IMG/VR virus record: IMGVR_UViG_3300001680_000220
Location: 1-24,371 of that record
From: a virus
Strand: one strand, 5' to 3'
Length of the DNA stretch: 24,371 nucleotides
Positions within the stretch are counted from its first letter, which is position 1. Each line of letters starts with the position of its first letter. This document shows positions 1 through 7,531 of the stretch, piece by piece. The notes beneath the pieces are model-generated. The model saw only the letters and a program-made list of their open reading frames with translations, ran no database searches and was not told the DNA's origin. Position numbers and translations under genes: made by a program.

Positions 1-2
1 GT

Positions 3-620
3 ACATCGACGGGTCAGAGTTGGAACTCGATGTGGGGCCACAAAGGTGGCGACCTGCGGGTGAGGAACGACTCTAATGAGTACAACGATGGGAACTCCGA
101 TCTCGGTACTGACGAGTTGCGTGTGTTGGTCTGCGAGAACGCATCCACCTCACGGTCACTGATTACCGAATATGTGGATGGCGTTGCCAAGTACACCGAT
201 GAGCAAATCACCATATCGTCGAGCAGTGGCGGATGGACCTACAACGCAATCGGCGGGATGCAGCGGAACCGCAACGGGACCACGCCACCCTCCGAACAGA
301 ACCGATTGTACAAGGGCAGCATAAGCGAAGTGATCCTGTTCGAGGGGGCACTAACCACTGACCAGCGACAACTGGTCGAGGGTGCCCTCGCTCATAAATA
401 CTCACTTACTGGGTCACTACCAGTATCCCACCCACACAAATCAACCGACCCCATTTCTTACGACTACAAACTGGGGACAGACATAGTTCTCGCCACTGCA
501 TACGACAGTCAGCCAAATCCAAACTTCACCGTCAAGAACACGGACATCATTCAGTTCTATGTACCGCTGTCTCAGAATCCAGGGACGCTCACGGTCGAAC
601 TAGAGTTCCTGGCGGACTGA
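3..620 (+). CDS. LamG-like (concanavalin A-like) tail/appendage protein, C-terminal part
   Basis: The frame is open to the left window edge, so the gene starts upstream; the first ATG inside the window (position 30) is probably internal. The segment ending in ISEVILFEGALTTDQRQLVE and then a HKY sequence is the typical last strand and helix of LamG/jelly-roll lectin domains, which bind glycans on secreted or virion proteins. The last 60 or so residues (DPISYDYKLG to the end) look like an extra beta-rich C-terminal strand region. It is followed after one base by the next structural gene. A role in the tail fibre, appendage or virion surface is inferred from fold and position. No catalytic motif is visible. 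Confidence 0.7.
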   Translation, partial: TSTGQSWNSMWGHKGGDLRVRNDSNEYNDGNSDLGTDELRVLVCENASTSRSLITEYVDGVAKYTDEQITISSSSGGWTYNAIGGMQRNRNGTTPPSEQNRLYKGSISEVILFEGALTTDQRQLVEGALAHKYSLTGSLPVSHPHKSTDPISYDYKLGTDIVLATAYDSQPNPNFTVKNTDIIQFYVPLSQNPGTLTVELEFLAD

Positions 621-621
621 C

Positions 622-3600
622 ATGGCTATCGAATGGCTTTCCTTGGCCGACCTAGCCGGGGCACCTCAACTCCGTATCGCAAGGGCCACAGATGTCGTTC
701 ATGTAGGAACTAACACGCTAACGAATACAAGCGTTGGCTCCGGCGGCGACCATGAGGGTGCCTGGGCCTTTATAGTAACTTTCTTTGAACGGTCTGGCAC
801 AGGAACTGTGCTTGGTGGGGCCGCAGGTGACACCCCTCAGGCGGGCACAGGCAATATCCATCCGTCCACAATCACGGTGCGTAACTGGACAACCTCCGCC
901 CCCGCCTATGCCACGGCAACTGGTGCTGGCGGGTGGATCGACTTCGGATACGCAAGAGGCGGCTACAGGAACAGAAACTATCTAAGCATCTGGGGAAAGG
1001 TTGTTACGCAGGACGACATCATTGATGACAGCACCGGGTTCAGGGCTGAGATAGTCCACTCTACTTCGATCACGGTGCAAGACAATGCAACCGTCACCTC
1101 TCGCCTATTCGTGGTTCTTGGAGCGAAGACCGACACGACCACTCAAGTTAGCGTTGGTAATATCGCCAGAGCGTTCATGAATGAAGTGCCAGAAACTACC
1201 ACCGGAAATGTTGGTAGTACTGCCGACAGTCCCGACAAGATCGTGTTCCCGAAGGGCACTGCTCACGCTGACTATGACGCTGACTTCTTGGGTAGTTCCT
1301 TCATGTCCATCTGGGCAGGTGCAACTCCAAGGAACTCTGCAAACATAGCCCTTGGTGGTACGAGTTCCAGTAGCACAACGAACACCTCCACCGCAGGAAA
1401 CGGTCCTGAACCCTCAGTAACGGGGAGCATGACGGCACAGGATGGCGGGTCAAACCCCGGTCCAAGTGCCTCAACCTACTCCGGCGGCCTGACTTGCCCA
1501 GCCCCAAATGACACGGTGAGTCCTACTGACGACTACAGTCTGTGGTATCCCTTTCCACTGCCATCCTCCGTCCAGGGTTCCTCGACCACCCATGGCGGGT
1601 TCGTCAATAACAACGCTTCCTCGATGAGCAGCGTTCTCTTCTTCAAAAACTTCACAGCGTTCACCGACTTTGACGATCCATGGGACACAAGCACCGAAGC
1701 CTACGCATTTGATGTCGCCACCGACACATTGTATGGAAGCGTCTCCGGGGTGGTCCTTCTCCCCGAAGAGGTTGCGGGTGGCACCACCCGTGTTGTCTCT
1801 GGTGCAATATCCACAGGCACAGTTAGCGCCACCGCTGTTGTCTCTAGCACCGCAACTACACAGACCGTCTCTGGTGCAGTATCCACAGGCACAGTTAGTG
1901 CCTCTGCTACCGTCACTGCCGTGGGGACTTCGACTCTAACGCCCTCCGCTTCTGTGGGTACAGTCGCAACCTCCGCCACGGCCACTGCGAACACTGGAAC
2001 AAGCGTGCTCACTCCGGCAGTTGCGGTAGGCACGGTGTCTGCTACTGCCGCTGTTAGCGCCACCACGGGGACAAGCACTCTTTCCCCCGCAGCAACTATC
2101 GGAGCAGTCGGTGCTTCAGCAACAGTCTCTTCGGCAACAGACACAAGCGCCGTATCCGCGTCGGTTGCGGTGGGCACGATTTCGGCCACGGCTGATGTAA
2201 CAGATATTCCTACAGTATCAGGGTCGGCTGCGGTAGGCACGGTGTCCGCTACTGCCGTTGTCTCTTCGGTAACTGGCACAAGCGTCATTTCAGGAACATT
2301 GTCAGCCGGGGCGCTGTCTGCTACTGCCACCGCTTCCAGTAGCACAACAACTGTAACAGCCACTGGAGCAGCGACTCTAGCAATATCCGCGTCCGCTCCT
2401 GTGGTAAAGCAAACGCCTACGGCGGTGGCATCGGGCGCTATCTCTATTGGCTCGATCGGTTCGTCAGCCACCCCGGAGACCACCAGTGCCGTCAGCGTTA
2501 CTGGTGCAATATCCGTAGGTGCAGTCAGCGGAACTGCTAGCGTTTCCAGCCCACGCCACTCTAAACAACTGAGTGCAGCAGCATCTGTAGGTACCTTTAG
2601 TTCTACTGCTTCTGTCAACTCTGTATCTGCCGGCGAGATCGTTGGCTCGGTAAGCGTAGGTGCCCTCAGCGCCACTGTTACCGCCTCTAGCACCACGACA
2701 ACTGTCGCCATCGGCGCGGCAATAGCGGTTGGGGCAGTAGGGGCAACCGCTACCGTGACAGCGGTGACTGGATCTTCCACGGTAGTGGCTCAGGTTTCGT
2801 TTGGCTTGTCCGCCTCTAGCACTGCGACCTCTAGCACCCCGACAGCGGTGGTGGCTGGCGCCGTTGGCATTTCGATTTCAGCGGCAGGTTCAGTTAGCCT
2901 GTCGTCGTCGGGCACCGTCGAGGGTACAATCTCTATTGGCTTGATCGGTGGCAGCGCGTCGGTTTTGACAGCAACTGTAACATCGCTGGAAGTGACCATA
3001 GACGGGGTTGGTGATCTAGCCCACAACCTCTTGAAAAGGAGCGAGATCGTGTCAGTAGAAGAAATATGGAATATCGGCCTGACCCAACTAGGGGTGGGAC
3101 GGGTAGCATCCGCAGACAATGACAATAGCGCCCAGGCTGCGCTGTTGAGGGACGTCTGGGACAACTTCAGACAGCAGTTCATTAGCGACCACGCATGGAA
3201 TGGGTGCAAGACAACGGCGGCCCTTACTGCCCTGCCGGACAGCGACTTCAAGGACACTACCCGCTGGGGGAATATCTTCTCTCTGCCCTCCGACTACATC
3301 CGAGCCCTGACGGTGAATGGGTACAAGAACCAACCGGACAACTCGGAGACTGTCATGTGGGAGATCGAGGCAGTGGCAAACTCTTCTGGTACAAAAAGCC
3401 GGTGCCTATGTACAAACCAGAGTTCCGCCAAGTTAGAGTATGTCTTTGATGTAGGGGACACGAGCACGGACCTCCTCTCCCCTGCCATGAAGCACGCCAT
3501 GGGCCTGGCCCTCGGCGCATTTGTCGCTCCGAACTTCGGCAAGTCGGCAAACGAGATCACGCTCATGGAGCAGAAGGTGAAAGAGGCGCTATTGAAGGCC

Positions 3601-3681
3601 AAGGGGGTTGACGGCCAGGAGAACTCAGCCAGGTACTTCTCGCCCTCGTCTCTGATCGAGTCTAGGTACAGGAGCCTGTAA
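622..3681 (+). CDS. Long repeat-containing virion protein with C-terminal tail tubular protein A-like (gp11-like) domain
   Basis: The 1019-residue frame has three parts. Residues 1-390 are beta-rich and unrecognised, likely a surface or receptor-contact domain. Residues about 392-789 are about 17 degenerate units of 21-25 residues with the pattern VSGAxSxGTVSATAxV, extremely rich in Ala, Ser, Thr and Val. Residues about 806-1019 resemble the T7 gp11 head-tail adaptor family (EEIWNIGLTQLG, then LLRDVWDNFRQQFI, and a helical C-terminus). Family members are normally about 200 residues and stand alone, so the fusion is odd. A Shine-Dalgarno site and GTG at 3049 suggest the adaptor is also, or only, made separately (see that entry). 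The stop overlaps the next ATG as TAATG. The ribosome site before 622 is weak (GGCGG). Confidence 0.75.
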   Translation: MAIEWLSLADLAGAPQLRIARATDVVHVGTNTLTNTSVGSGGDHEGAWAFIVTFFERSGTGTVLGGAAGDTPQAGTGNIHPSTITVRNWTTSAPAYATATGAGGWIDFGYARGGYRNRNYLSIWGKVVTQDDIIDDSTGFRAEIVHSTSITVQDNATVTSRLFVVLGAKTDTTTQVSVGNIARAFMNEVPETTTGNVGSTADSPDKIVFPKGTAHADYDADFLGSSFMSIWAGATPRNSANIALGGTSSSSTTNTSTAGNGPEPSVTGSMTAQDGGSNPGPSASTYSGGLTCPAPNDTVSPTDDYSLWYPFPLPSSVQGSSTTHGGFVNNNASSMSSVLFFKNFTAFTDFDDPWDTSTEAYAFDVATDTLYGSVSGVVLLPEEVAGGTTRVVSGAISTGTVSATAVVSSTATTQTVSGAVSTGTVSASATVTAVGTSTLTPSASVGTVATSATATANTGTSVLTPAVAVGTVSATAAVSATTGTSTLSPAATIGAVGASATVSSATDTSAVSASVAVGTISATADVTDIPTVSGSAAVGTVSATAVVSSVTGTSVISGTLSAGALSATATASSSTTTVTATGAATLAISASAPVVKQTPTAVASGAISIGSIGSSATPETTSAVSVTGAISVGAVSGTASVSSPRHSKQLSAAASVGTFSSTASVNSVSAGEIVGSVSVGALSATVTASSTTTTVAIGAAIAVGAVGATATVTAVTGSSTVVAQVSFGLSASSTATSSTPTAVVAGAVGISISAAGSVSLSSSGTVEGTISIGLIGGSASVLTATVTSLEVTIDGVGDLAHNLLKRSEIVSVEEIWNIGLTQLGVGRVASADNDNSAQAALLRDVWDNFRQQFISDHAWNGCKTTAALTALPDSDFKDTTRWGNIFSLPSDYIRALTVNGYKNQPDNSETVMWEIEAVANSSGTKSRCLCTNQSSAKLEYVFDVGDTSTDLLSPAMKHAMGLALGAFVAPNFGKSANEITLMEQKVKEALLKAKGVDGQENSARYFSPSSLIESRYRSL
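1795..2988 (+). repeat. About 17 tandem degenerate ~72-bp coding repeats
   Basis: Each unit encodes about 24 residues of the form VSGAISTGTVSATAVVSS followed by a short Thr/Ser spacer. Most units have drifted. The first two (1795-1830 and 1867-1902) differ at only 2 of 36 bases in their cores and are exactly 72 bases apart, which points to a recent unit duplication. Such Ala/Thr/Gly/Ser beta repeats are common in phage tail and decoration proteins, where they act as stalks. Confidence 0.85.
3049..3681 (+). CDS. Tail tubular protein A-like head-tail adaptor, internal in-frame start
   Basis: AAAAGGAG at 3034-3041 lies 7 bases before a GTG at 3049, in frame with the 1019-residue ORF. Translation from here gives 210 residues, close to T7 gp11 (196 residues), and begins almost exactly where adaptor similarity begins (SVEEIWNIGLTQLGVGRV). 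In T7 the adaptor forms a ring below the portal, followed by the gp12 nozzle, and the next gene here is a gp12-like nozzle. I infer independent initiation, with the upstream repeat protein reading through because no stop separates them. The alternative is a true fusion with a chance ribosome site. The ribosome site, frame and length are read from the sequence; the family call is from pattern recognition. Confidence 0.6.
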   Translation: MSVEEIWNIGLTQLGVGRVASADNDNSAQAALLRDVWDNFRQQFISDHAWNGCKTTAALTALPDSDFKDTTRWGNIFSLPSDYIRALTVNGYKNQPDNSETVMWEIEAVANSSGTKSRCLCTNQSSAKLEYVFDVGDTSTDLLSPAMKHAMGLALGAFVAPNFGKSANEITLMEQKVKEALLKAKGVDGQENSARYFSPSSLIESRYRSL

Positions 3682-6600
3682 TGGTTTGGCGTCCACAGAC
3701 TACCTTCAATCAGGGAGAGGTCTCCCCTCACATGGATGGGCTTTCCGACCCCAAGGTCTATGAGGCGTCCTGCCGGAAGTTAGAGGGCGCGATCGTGTCG
3801 TCCAACGGGTCTGTCGAGAAGCGTAACGGCAGCACATACCGTGGAGACACTGCGTTTTCAACACTCCTTGTTGGTTCGTCAGTTCCTCCTGGTTCACCCC
3901 AGGGGGATTACCCTGGAGGCTTCGTCTCCACCGCAGTAAAGTTCATACCATTCCGTGTAGGGGTGGATACTTTTGTATTGGCATTCGAGGTTATCGCCAA
4001 CCCTGATTGGGATACATCCCTCGGATGGTCTGACGGCCCCGACTCGTGGGTTGGTGTTATCCGTGTGATAAAGAACAACGTGTTCCACACTTCAACGGAC
4101 GCTGACACTTACGCTGGTACACAGATATGGAAGAACCGAACGAATAGCAACCACCCTTACGTATGGTGGCGGGACACCCCTCCAACGGGCCAAGAATACT
4201 ACTGGCCCGCTAACTGGGCATCACTACCACCAGGCGGCAGCACCTTTACGAAGTTGTTTGGGCAACACAACTTCTCTGCTGCCCAACTACCAGACGTGAC
4301 ATACTTCCAGCATGAGGACAGCGTGGTTGTGTGCCATCCAAATGCAGCACCACAAGAGGTATTTGCTACGACAGACGTTGACGGAACAAAAGTCCTGGAC
4401 ACAAGGATGTATAAGGCACACAGGCGGTCACCCGAGATAATAAGGTATGGTGATCGGTTTGCCATGAACATAACTGCCGGCGGGACTAATGGGTACACAT
4501 TGGAATCCACCCGTGATTGGTTTGATCAGGAGGACGTGGGGGCTATATATAGGATTGGGACACTCTCCTGGAGCGCATCTTCCGGCAACGAGAGTCTCAA
4601 CCATGTAACAACTAACTCTGGAGGGGTATGGGACGATCGAGGTGGGTACTTTGTGAAGGTAACCTCGGTGTCAGACGCACGGAAATGTTCGGTAACAGTT
4701 ATATCTAACCCCAGCATTCTAGGGCAGGGAAGCCCCGCCCGAGTATACAAGGCGGACTATAGTGACCCGTATGATTGGGACGGCCCATGGCTCAAAGAAA
4801 AAGCGACTATCGACTATATGCACACACCGATCGGCCTTCACCACACTGGTGGCGTAACGGTCCCTCGCTCGCATTCTGAGATACAAGTAATGCAGACGAA
4901 TGCTGGAGATCCCGCAGGACCAAGTGGCCCCACACCTCAAGACACGTCCGGTGACGGATATATGGCACTGTCTGACGACACACCTTTTCACCAACACTCT
5001 CTAGTTGGGTGTATCATTGGAAATAGGGGGAATAACGCAGCGACTGCAGCGAATCTCACTAAAGAGTGCTATGCTTTGATTACGCCTCCGGGTGGAACTG
5101 ACCCTCTTCCGGGCACCTTGACCAACCGGGCGTTTAGTAATGCTATCATCATAAACGGTGACCAAGCGCCAACCGATAGCGTCCCAGGTTGGAATACCGT
5201 AGCCAGCGCTGATCCCCTGGTCACTGGACGTATGCACAACACGTTTCCCCACGATAGCACCACCATCGGTTTGTTTGGGCAGAGTCTCTATCGTTTACGG
5301 AGGAAAGCAAGCACCGTGGAGTATGCCCCAATGGTTGCTTGGGCCCCAAGGCCCGCAGCGCCTGGTGACGCCGCCGCTGATCCCCCCTACGTTCCCACGG
5401 TTGCTAATGGGTACAGGAATAAACCGTGTGTTGGTGACTTAGTCAGTATATCCGTAGGTAATATAGAACCAACATCGGACACTAACGTAGGTGATTGGTC
5501 GGTGGCCTATAACTCCATTCCCGAGGGCCACGGGAAAGTTTTCGATACTGTACTCCGGGGCGATATAGAAGATTTGCCGGAGGTTGGCCCGTGGAACGAT
5601 CCAGGCCGTTGGATAGGGGGCACTGTACATCTCAACGGCGGGGTATTCGCATTGCAACGAACACAAGCCTATGCAGGTGATGGGTGGCCGGCCTGGGCAC
5701 CGGGTGGCGACGAGACTGTGGCGTGGCATCAGGCTAGGGTTCTGGTCCCGCCGACCTCAAGAAATGCAACGGCAAAGTATAGCCTCGGTTGGTCTAAGGC
5801 CGTGGGCTTCCCCAGTTGTGGGGTAAGTCACCAGGGTCGTGTGATCTTTGGTGGGTTCGATATGGCGAAACGAGTGGTGGTTGGTAGTGAGCCTGACAGA
5901 CCGTTCGATTTCGGGCTTGGCGGCACCTCTGCTGACGGCTTCCACTTCCTGGTGAACGACTTGCGCGGTAGCCGGGTACGCTGGCTGTCTTCCGGCCAGG
6001 ATCTGATCATAGGTACAACCACCGGGGAGTTCGCCGTGACTGGCTCCCCCCTCTCTGCCATATCAGTTGGTGTTGACCGGCAATCTGCCTATGGGTCTGC
6101 GTCTGTCCGACCAGTAATCGTTGGCACCATGCTCATGTACGTGCAGAAGGACCGAAGAACCATCCGGGCCATGCGGTACAACTTTGATAACCAAAGGTAC
6201 CAGAGCAAGAACGTCACCCAGGAGCACTCACACTTCTTCTCTTCTGCCACGATCGAGGAGATGGTTGTGTGGGAGGGGCAAGAAGACCCTGTTGTGCTTG
6301 TTCGTCTATCGGACGGCGAGGTGCTTGCCTGCCGTGTGAACGAGGTTGACGGGTTTATGGGGTGGTCAAGGATGAAACTACCCCTGTGCTCCGCTCTCTG
6401 CGCGGCAAGGAACTACACTGCTGGCGTGTCTTCTTCTGCTACAGCCGTTGACTCCTTCTACCTGGCGGTTACGGACACGGACAAGTCTCGCATAGCCCAA
6501 TATGACGACACGCTGTACCTGGACGAGGCAGTCGCAATGGATAGTGTCTCGGCCACGACCCTGACCTTCCCTGCAGGCGATACGCACCTGGATGGTCAGG

Positions 6601-7040
6601 AAGTATCCGTCGTCATAGATGGGGTATACCGAGGAGAGAAAACAGTAACTGCTGGAACACCTTCAACGGTGTCGATCAGCAGCAATGGCACCCCACTTAC
6701 TGCCATCGTTGGGAAGAAGATCAACATGGCTATGCAGCCGAGGGTGCCGGAGATCGGTCAGGCTTCCAGGGTGGCGAGCACTCTCGGTAGGATGAAGAAC
6801 TACTCCTCTGTTGTGGTGAACCTGAACGGTTCCAAGGGAGTCCAGGTCAACGGTTACGAGGCTGACGGAAGCACCTTCGGCACCGACGCCACAGTAGTGA
6901 GCCACCCGGACCTAACCGGATGGCATGAAGTTCCAGTTACCGGGCTGTACGGTATCCAACCGCTTTTGGAAATCTCGTCGGATAGACCGTATCCAGTCGA
7001 GGTAGCCGGTATCGCAATAGATGTTAGTGTGGAGGGATAG
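3681..7040 (+). CDS. Tail tubular protein B-like (gp12-like) nozzle protein
   Basis: The N-terminus FNQGEVSPHMDGLSDPKVYE, followed by a GSVEKRNGSTY segment, is the hallmark of podoviral gp12-like nozzle proteins (gained FxxGExSP, then R-x-G-T). The motif DWFDQEDVGAIYRIG and the C-terminal region (GRMKNYSSVVVNLNGSKGV, then HEVPVTGLYGIQPLLEISSD) also fit. The protein forms the lower tail tube through which DNA leaves. At 1119 residues it is longer than T7 gp12 (794), so it probably has inserted domains in its middle (about residues 230-620), rich in Gly, Pro and aromatic residues. AGGAG lies 6 bases before the ATG, and the ATG overlaps the preceding stop, so translation is coupled to the adaptor. 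Confidence 0.85.
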   Translation: MVWRPQTTFNQGEVSPHMDGLSDPKVYEASCRKLEGAIVSSNGSVEKRNGSTYRGDTAFSTLLVGSSVPPGSPQGDYPGGFVSTAVKFIPFRVGVDTFVLAFEVIANPDWDTSLGWSDGPDSWVGVIRVIKNNVFHTSTDADTYAGTQIWKNRTNSNHPYVWWRDTPPTGQEYYWPANWASLPPGGSTFTKLFGQHNFSAAQLPDVTYFQHEDSVVVCHPNAAPQEVFATTDVDGTKVLDTRMYKAHRRSPEIIRYGDRFAMNITAGGTNGYTLESTRDWFDQEDVGAIYRIGTLSWSASSGNESLNHVTTNSGGVWDDRGGYFVKVTSVSDARKCSVTVISNPSILGQGSPARVYKADYSDPYDWDGPWLKEKATIDYMHTPIGLHHTGGVTVPRSHSEIQVMQTNAGDPAGPSGPTPQDTSGDGYMALSDDTPFHQHSLVGCIIGNRGNNAATAANLTKECYALITPPGGTDPLPGTLTNRAFSNAIIINGDQAPTDSVPGWNTVASADPLVTGRMHNTFPHDSTTIGLFGQSLYRLRRKASTVEYAPMVAWAPRPAAPGDAAADPPYVPTVANGYRNKPCVGDLVSISVGNIEPTSDTNVGDWSVAYNSIPEGHGKVFDTVLRGDIEDLPEVGPWNDPGRWIGGTVHLNGGVFALQRTQAYAGDGWPAWAPGGDETVAWHQARVLVPPTSRNATAKYSLGWSKAVGFPSCGVSHQGRVIFGGFDMAKRVVVGSEPDRPFDFGLGGTSADGFHFLVNDLRGSRVRWLSSGQDLIIGTTTGEFAVTGSPLSAISVGVDRQSAYGSASVRPVIVGTMLMYVQKDRRTIRAMRYNFDNQRYQSKNVTQEHSHFFSSATIEEMVVWEGQEDPVVLVRLSDGEVLACRVNEVDGFMGWSRMKLPLCSALCAARNYTAGVSSSATAVDSFYLAVTDTDKSRIAQYDDTLYLDEAVAMDSVSATTLTFPAGDTHLDGQEVSVVIDGVYRGEKTVTAGTPSTVSISSNGTPLTAIVGKKINMAMQPRVPEIGQASRVASTLGRMKNYSSVVVNLNGSKGVQVNGYEADGSTFGTDATVVSHPDLTGWHEVPVTGLYGIQPLLEISSDRPYPVEVAGIAIDVSVEG

Positions 7041-7042
7041 AT

Positions 7043-7522
7043 ATGGCTTTTTGGGCATTTGTCGCGGCAGCGACATCGGTTGTCTCGCATTTCCAGGGGA
7101 AGAAGGATCGGAAGAAAGCCCGTGGCGAGGAAGCGAAGGTTACGGGCCAGCGCCTCCAGCAGGAAGCCTTTGAGATCGGTCGTGTCGAGCGAAAGCGTGC
7201 CGCTGACGAGCGTTCACTGCTCACTGCCGGCGGTATTTCGTCTAAATCGGGGTCAGCACAGGCGACCGAAAGAGACACCATGAGGGAAGCCGCATATCAA
7301 CAGGAGTCGATCCTCGCCGGGCTGCCTGCCGGACAGAAATGGCGTAACCCATTGGCTTCATTCCGTGGGGCAAACACACCGAAGAAGAAGAGTGCTATTT
7401 TTGGGATGTTACGGAGTCTAGGTATGGGTCGTGAAATAAGGGGTAGTGCTGGGGCGTTAGCGAATAGAGTGTATGGTAATCGCTTCGCGGATGAGCAAGA
7501 GGACGACAGCGTTTCAATCTAG
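7043..7522 (+). CDS. gp14-like internal virion protein
   Basis: This is a 159-residue protein with a short hydrophobic N-terminus (MAFWAFVAAATSVVSHF) followed by a charged helical region. The pattern EAFEIGRVERKRAADERSLL, then TAGGISSKSGSAQ and a run of Ala/Glu helices, resembles T7 gp14-type proteins, which leave the virion and form a channel in the outer membrane during DNA entry. T7 gp14 is 196 residues. GGAGGG lies 6 bases before the ATG. Its place between the nozzle gene and two giant internal proteins matches the T7 order (gp14, gp15, gp16). The call rests mostly on pattern and position; the C-terminal half is not recognised. Confidence 0.6.
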   Translation: MAFWAFVAAATSVVSHFQGKKDRKKARGEEAKVTGQRLQQEAFEIGRVERKRAADERSLLTAGGISSKSGSAQATERDTMREAAYQQESILAGLPAGQKWRNPLASFRGANTPKKKSAIFGMLRSLGMGREIRGSAGALANRVYGNRFADEQEDDSVSI

Positions 7523-7531
7523 ATTGAGGTA

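Noticed and set aside
1701-2780. Long antisense ORF of 359 residues opposite the repeat region
   Set aside because: It is Val/Ala/Thr/Pro-rich with the same 24-residue period as the sense repeats, so it is open only because of their codon pattern. No ribosome site is seen.
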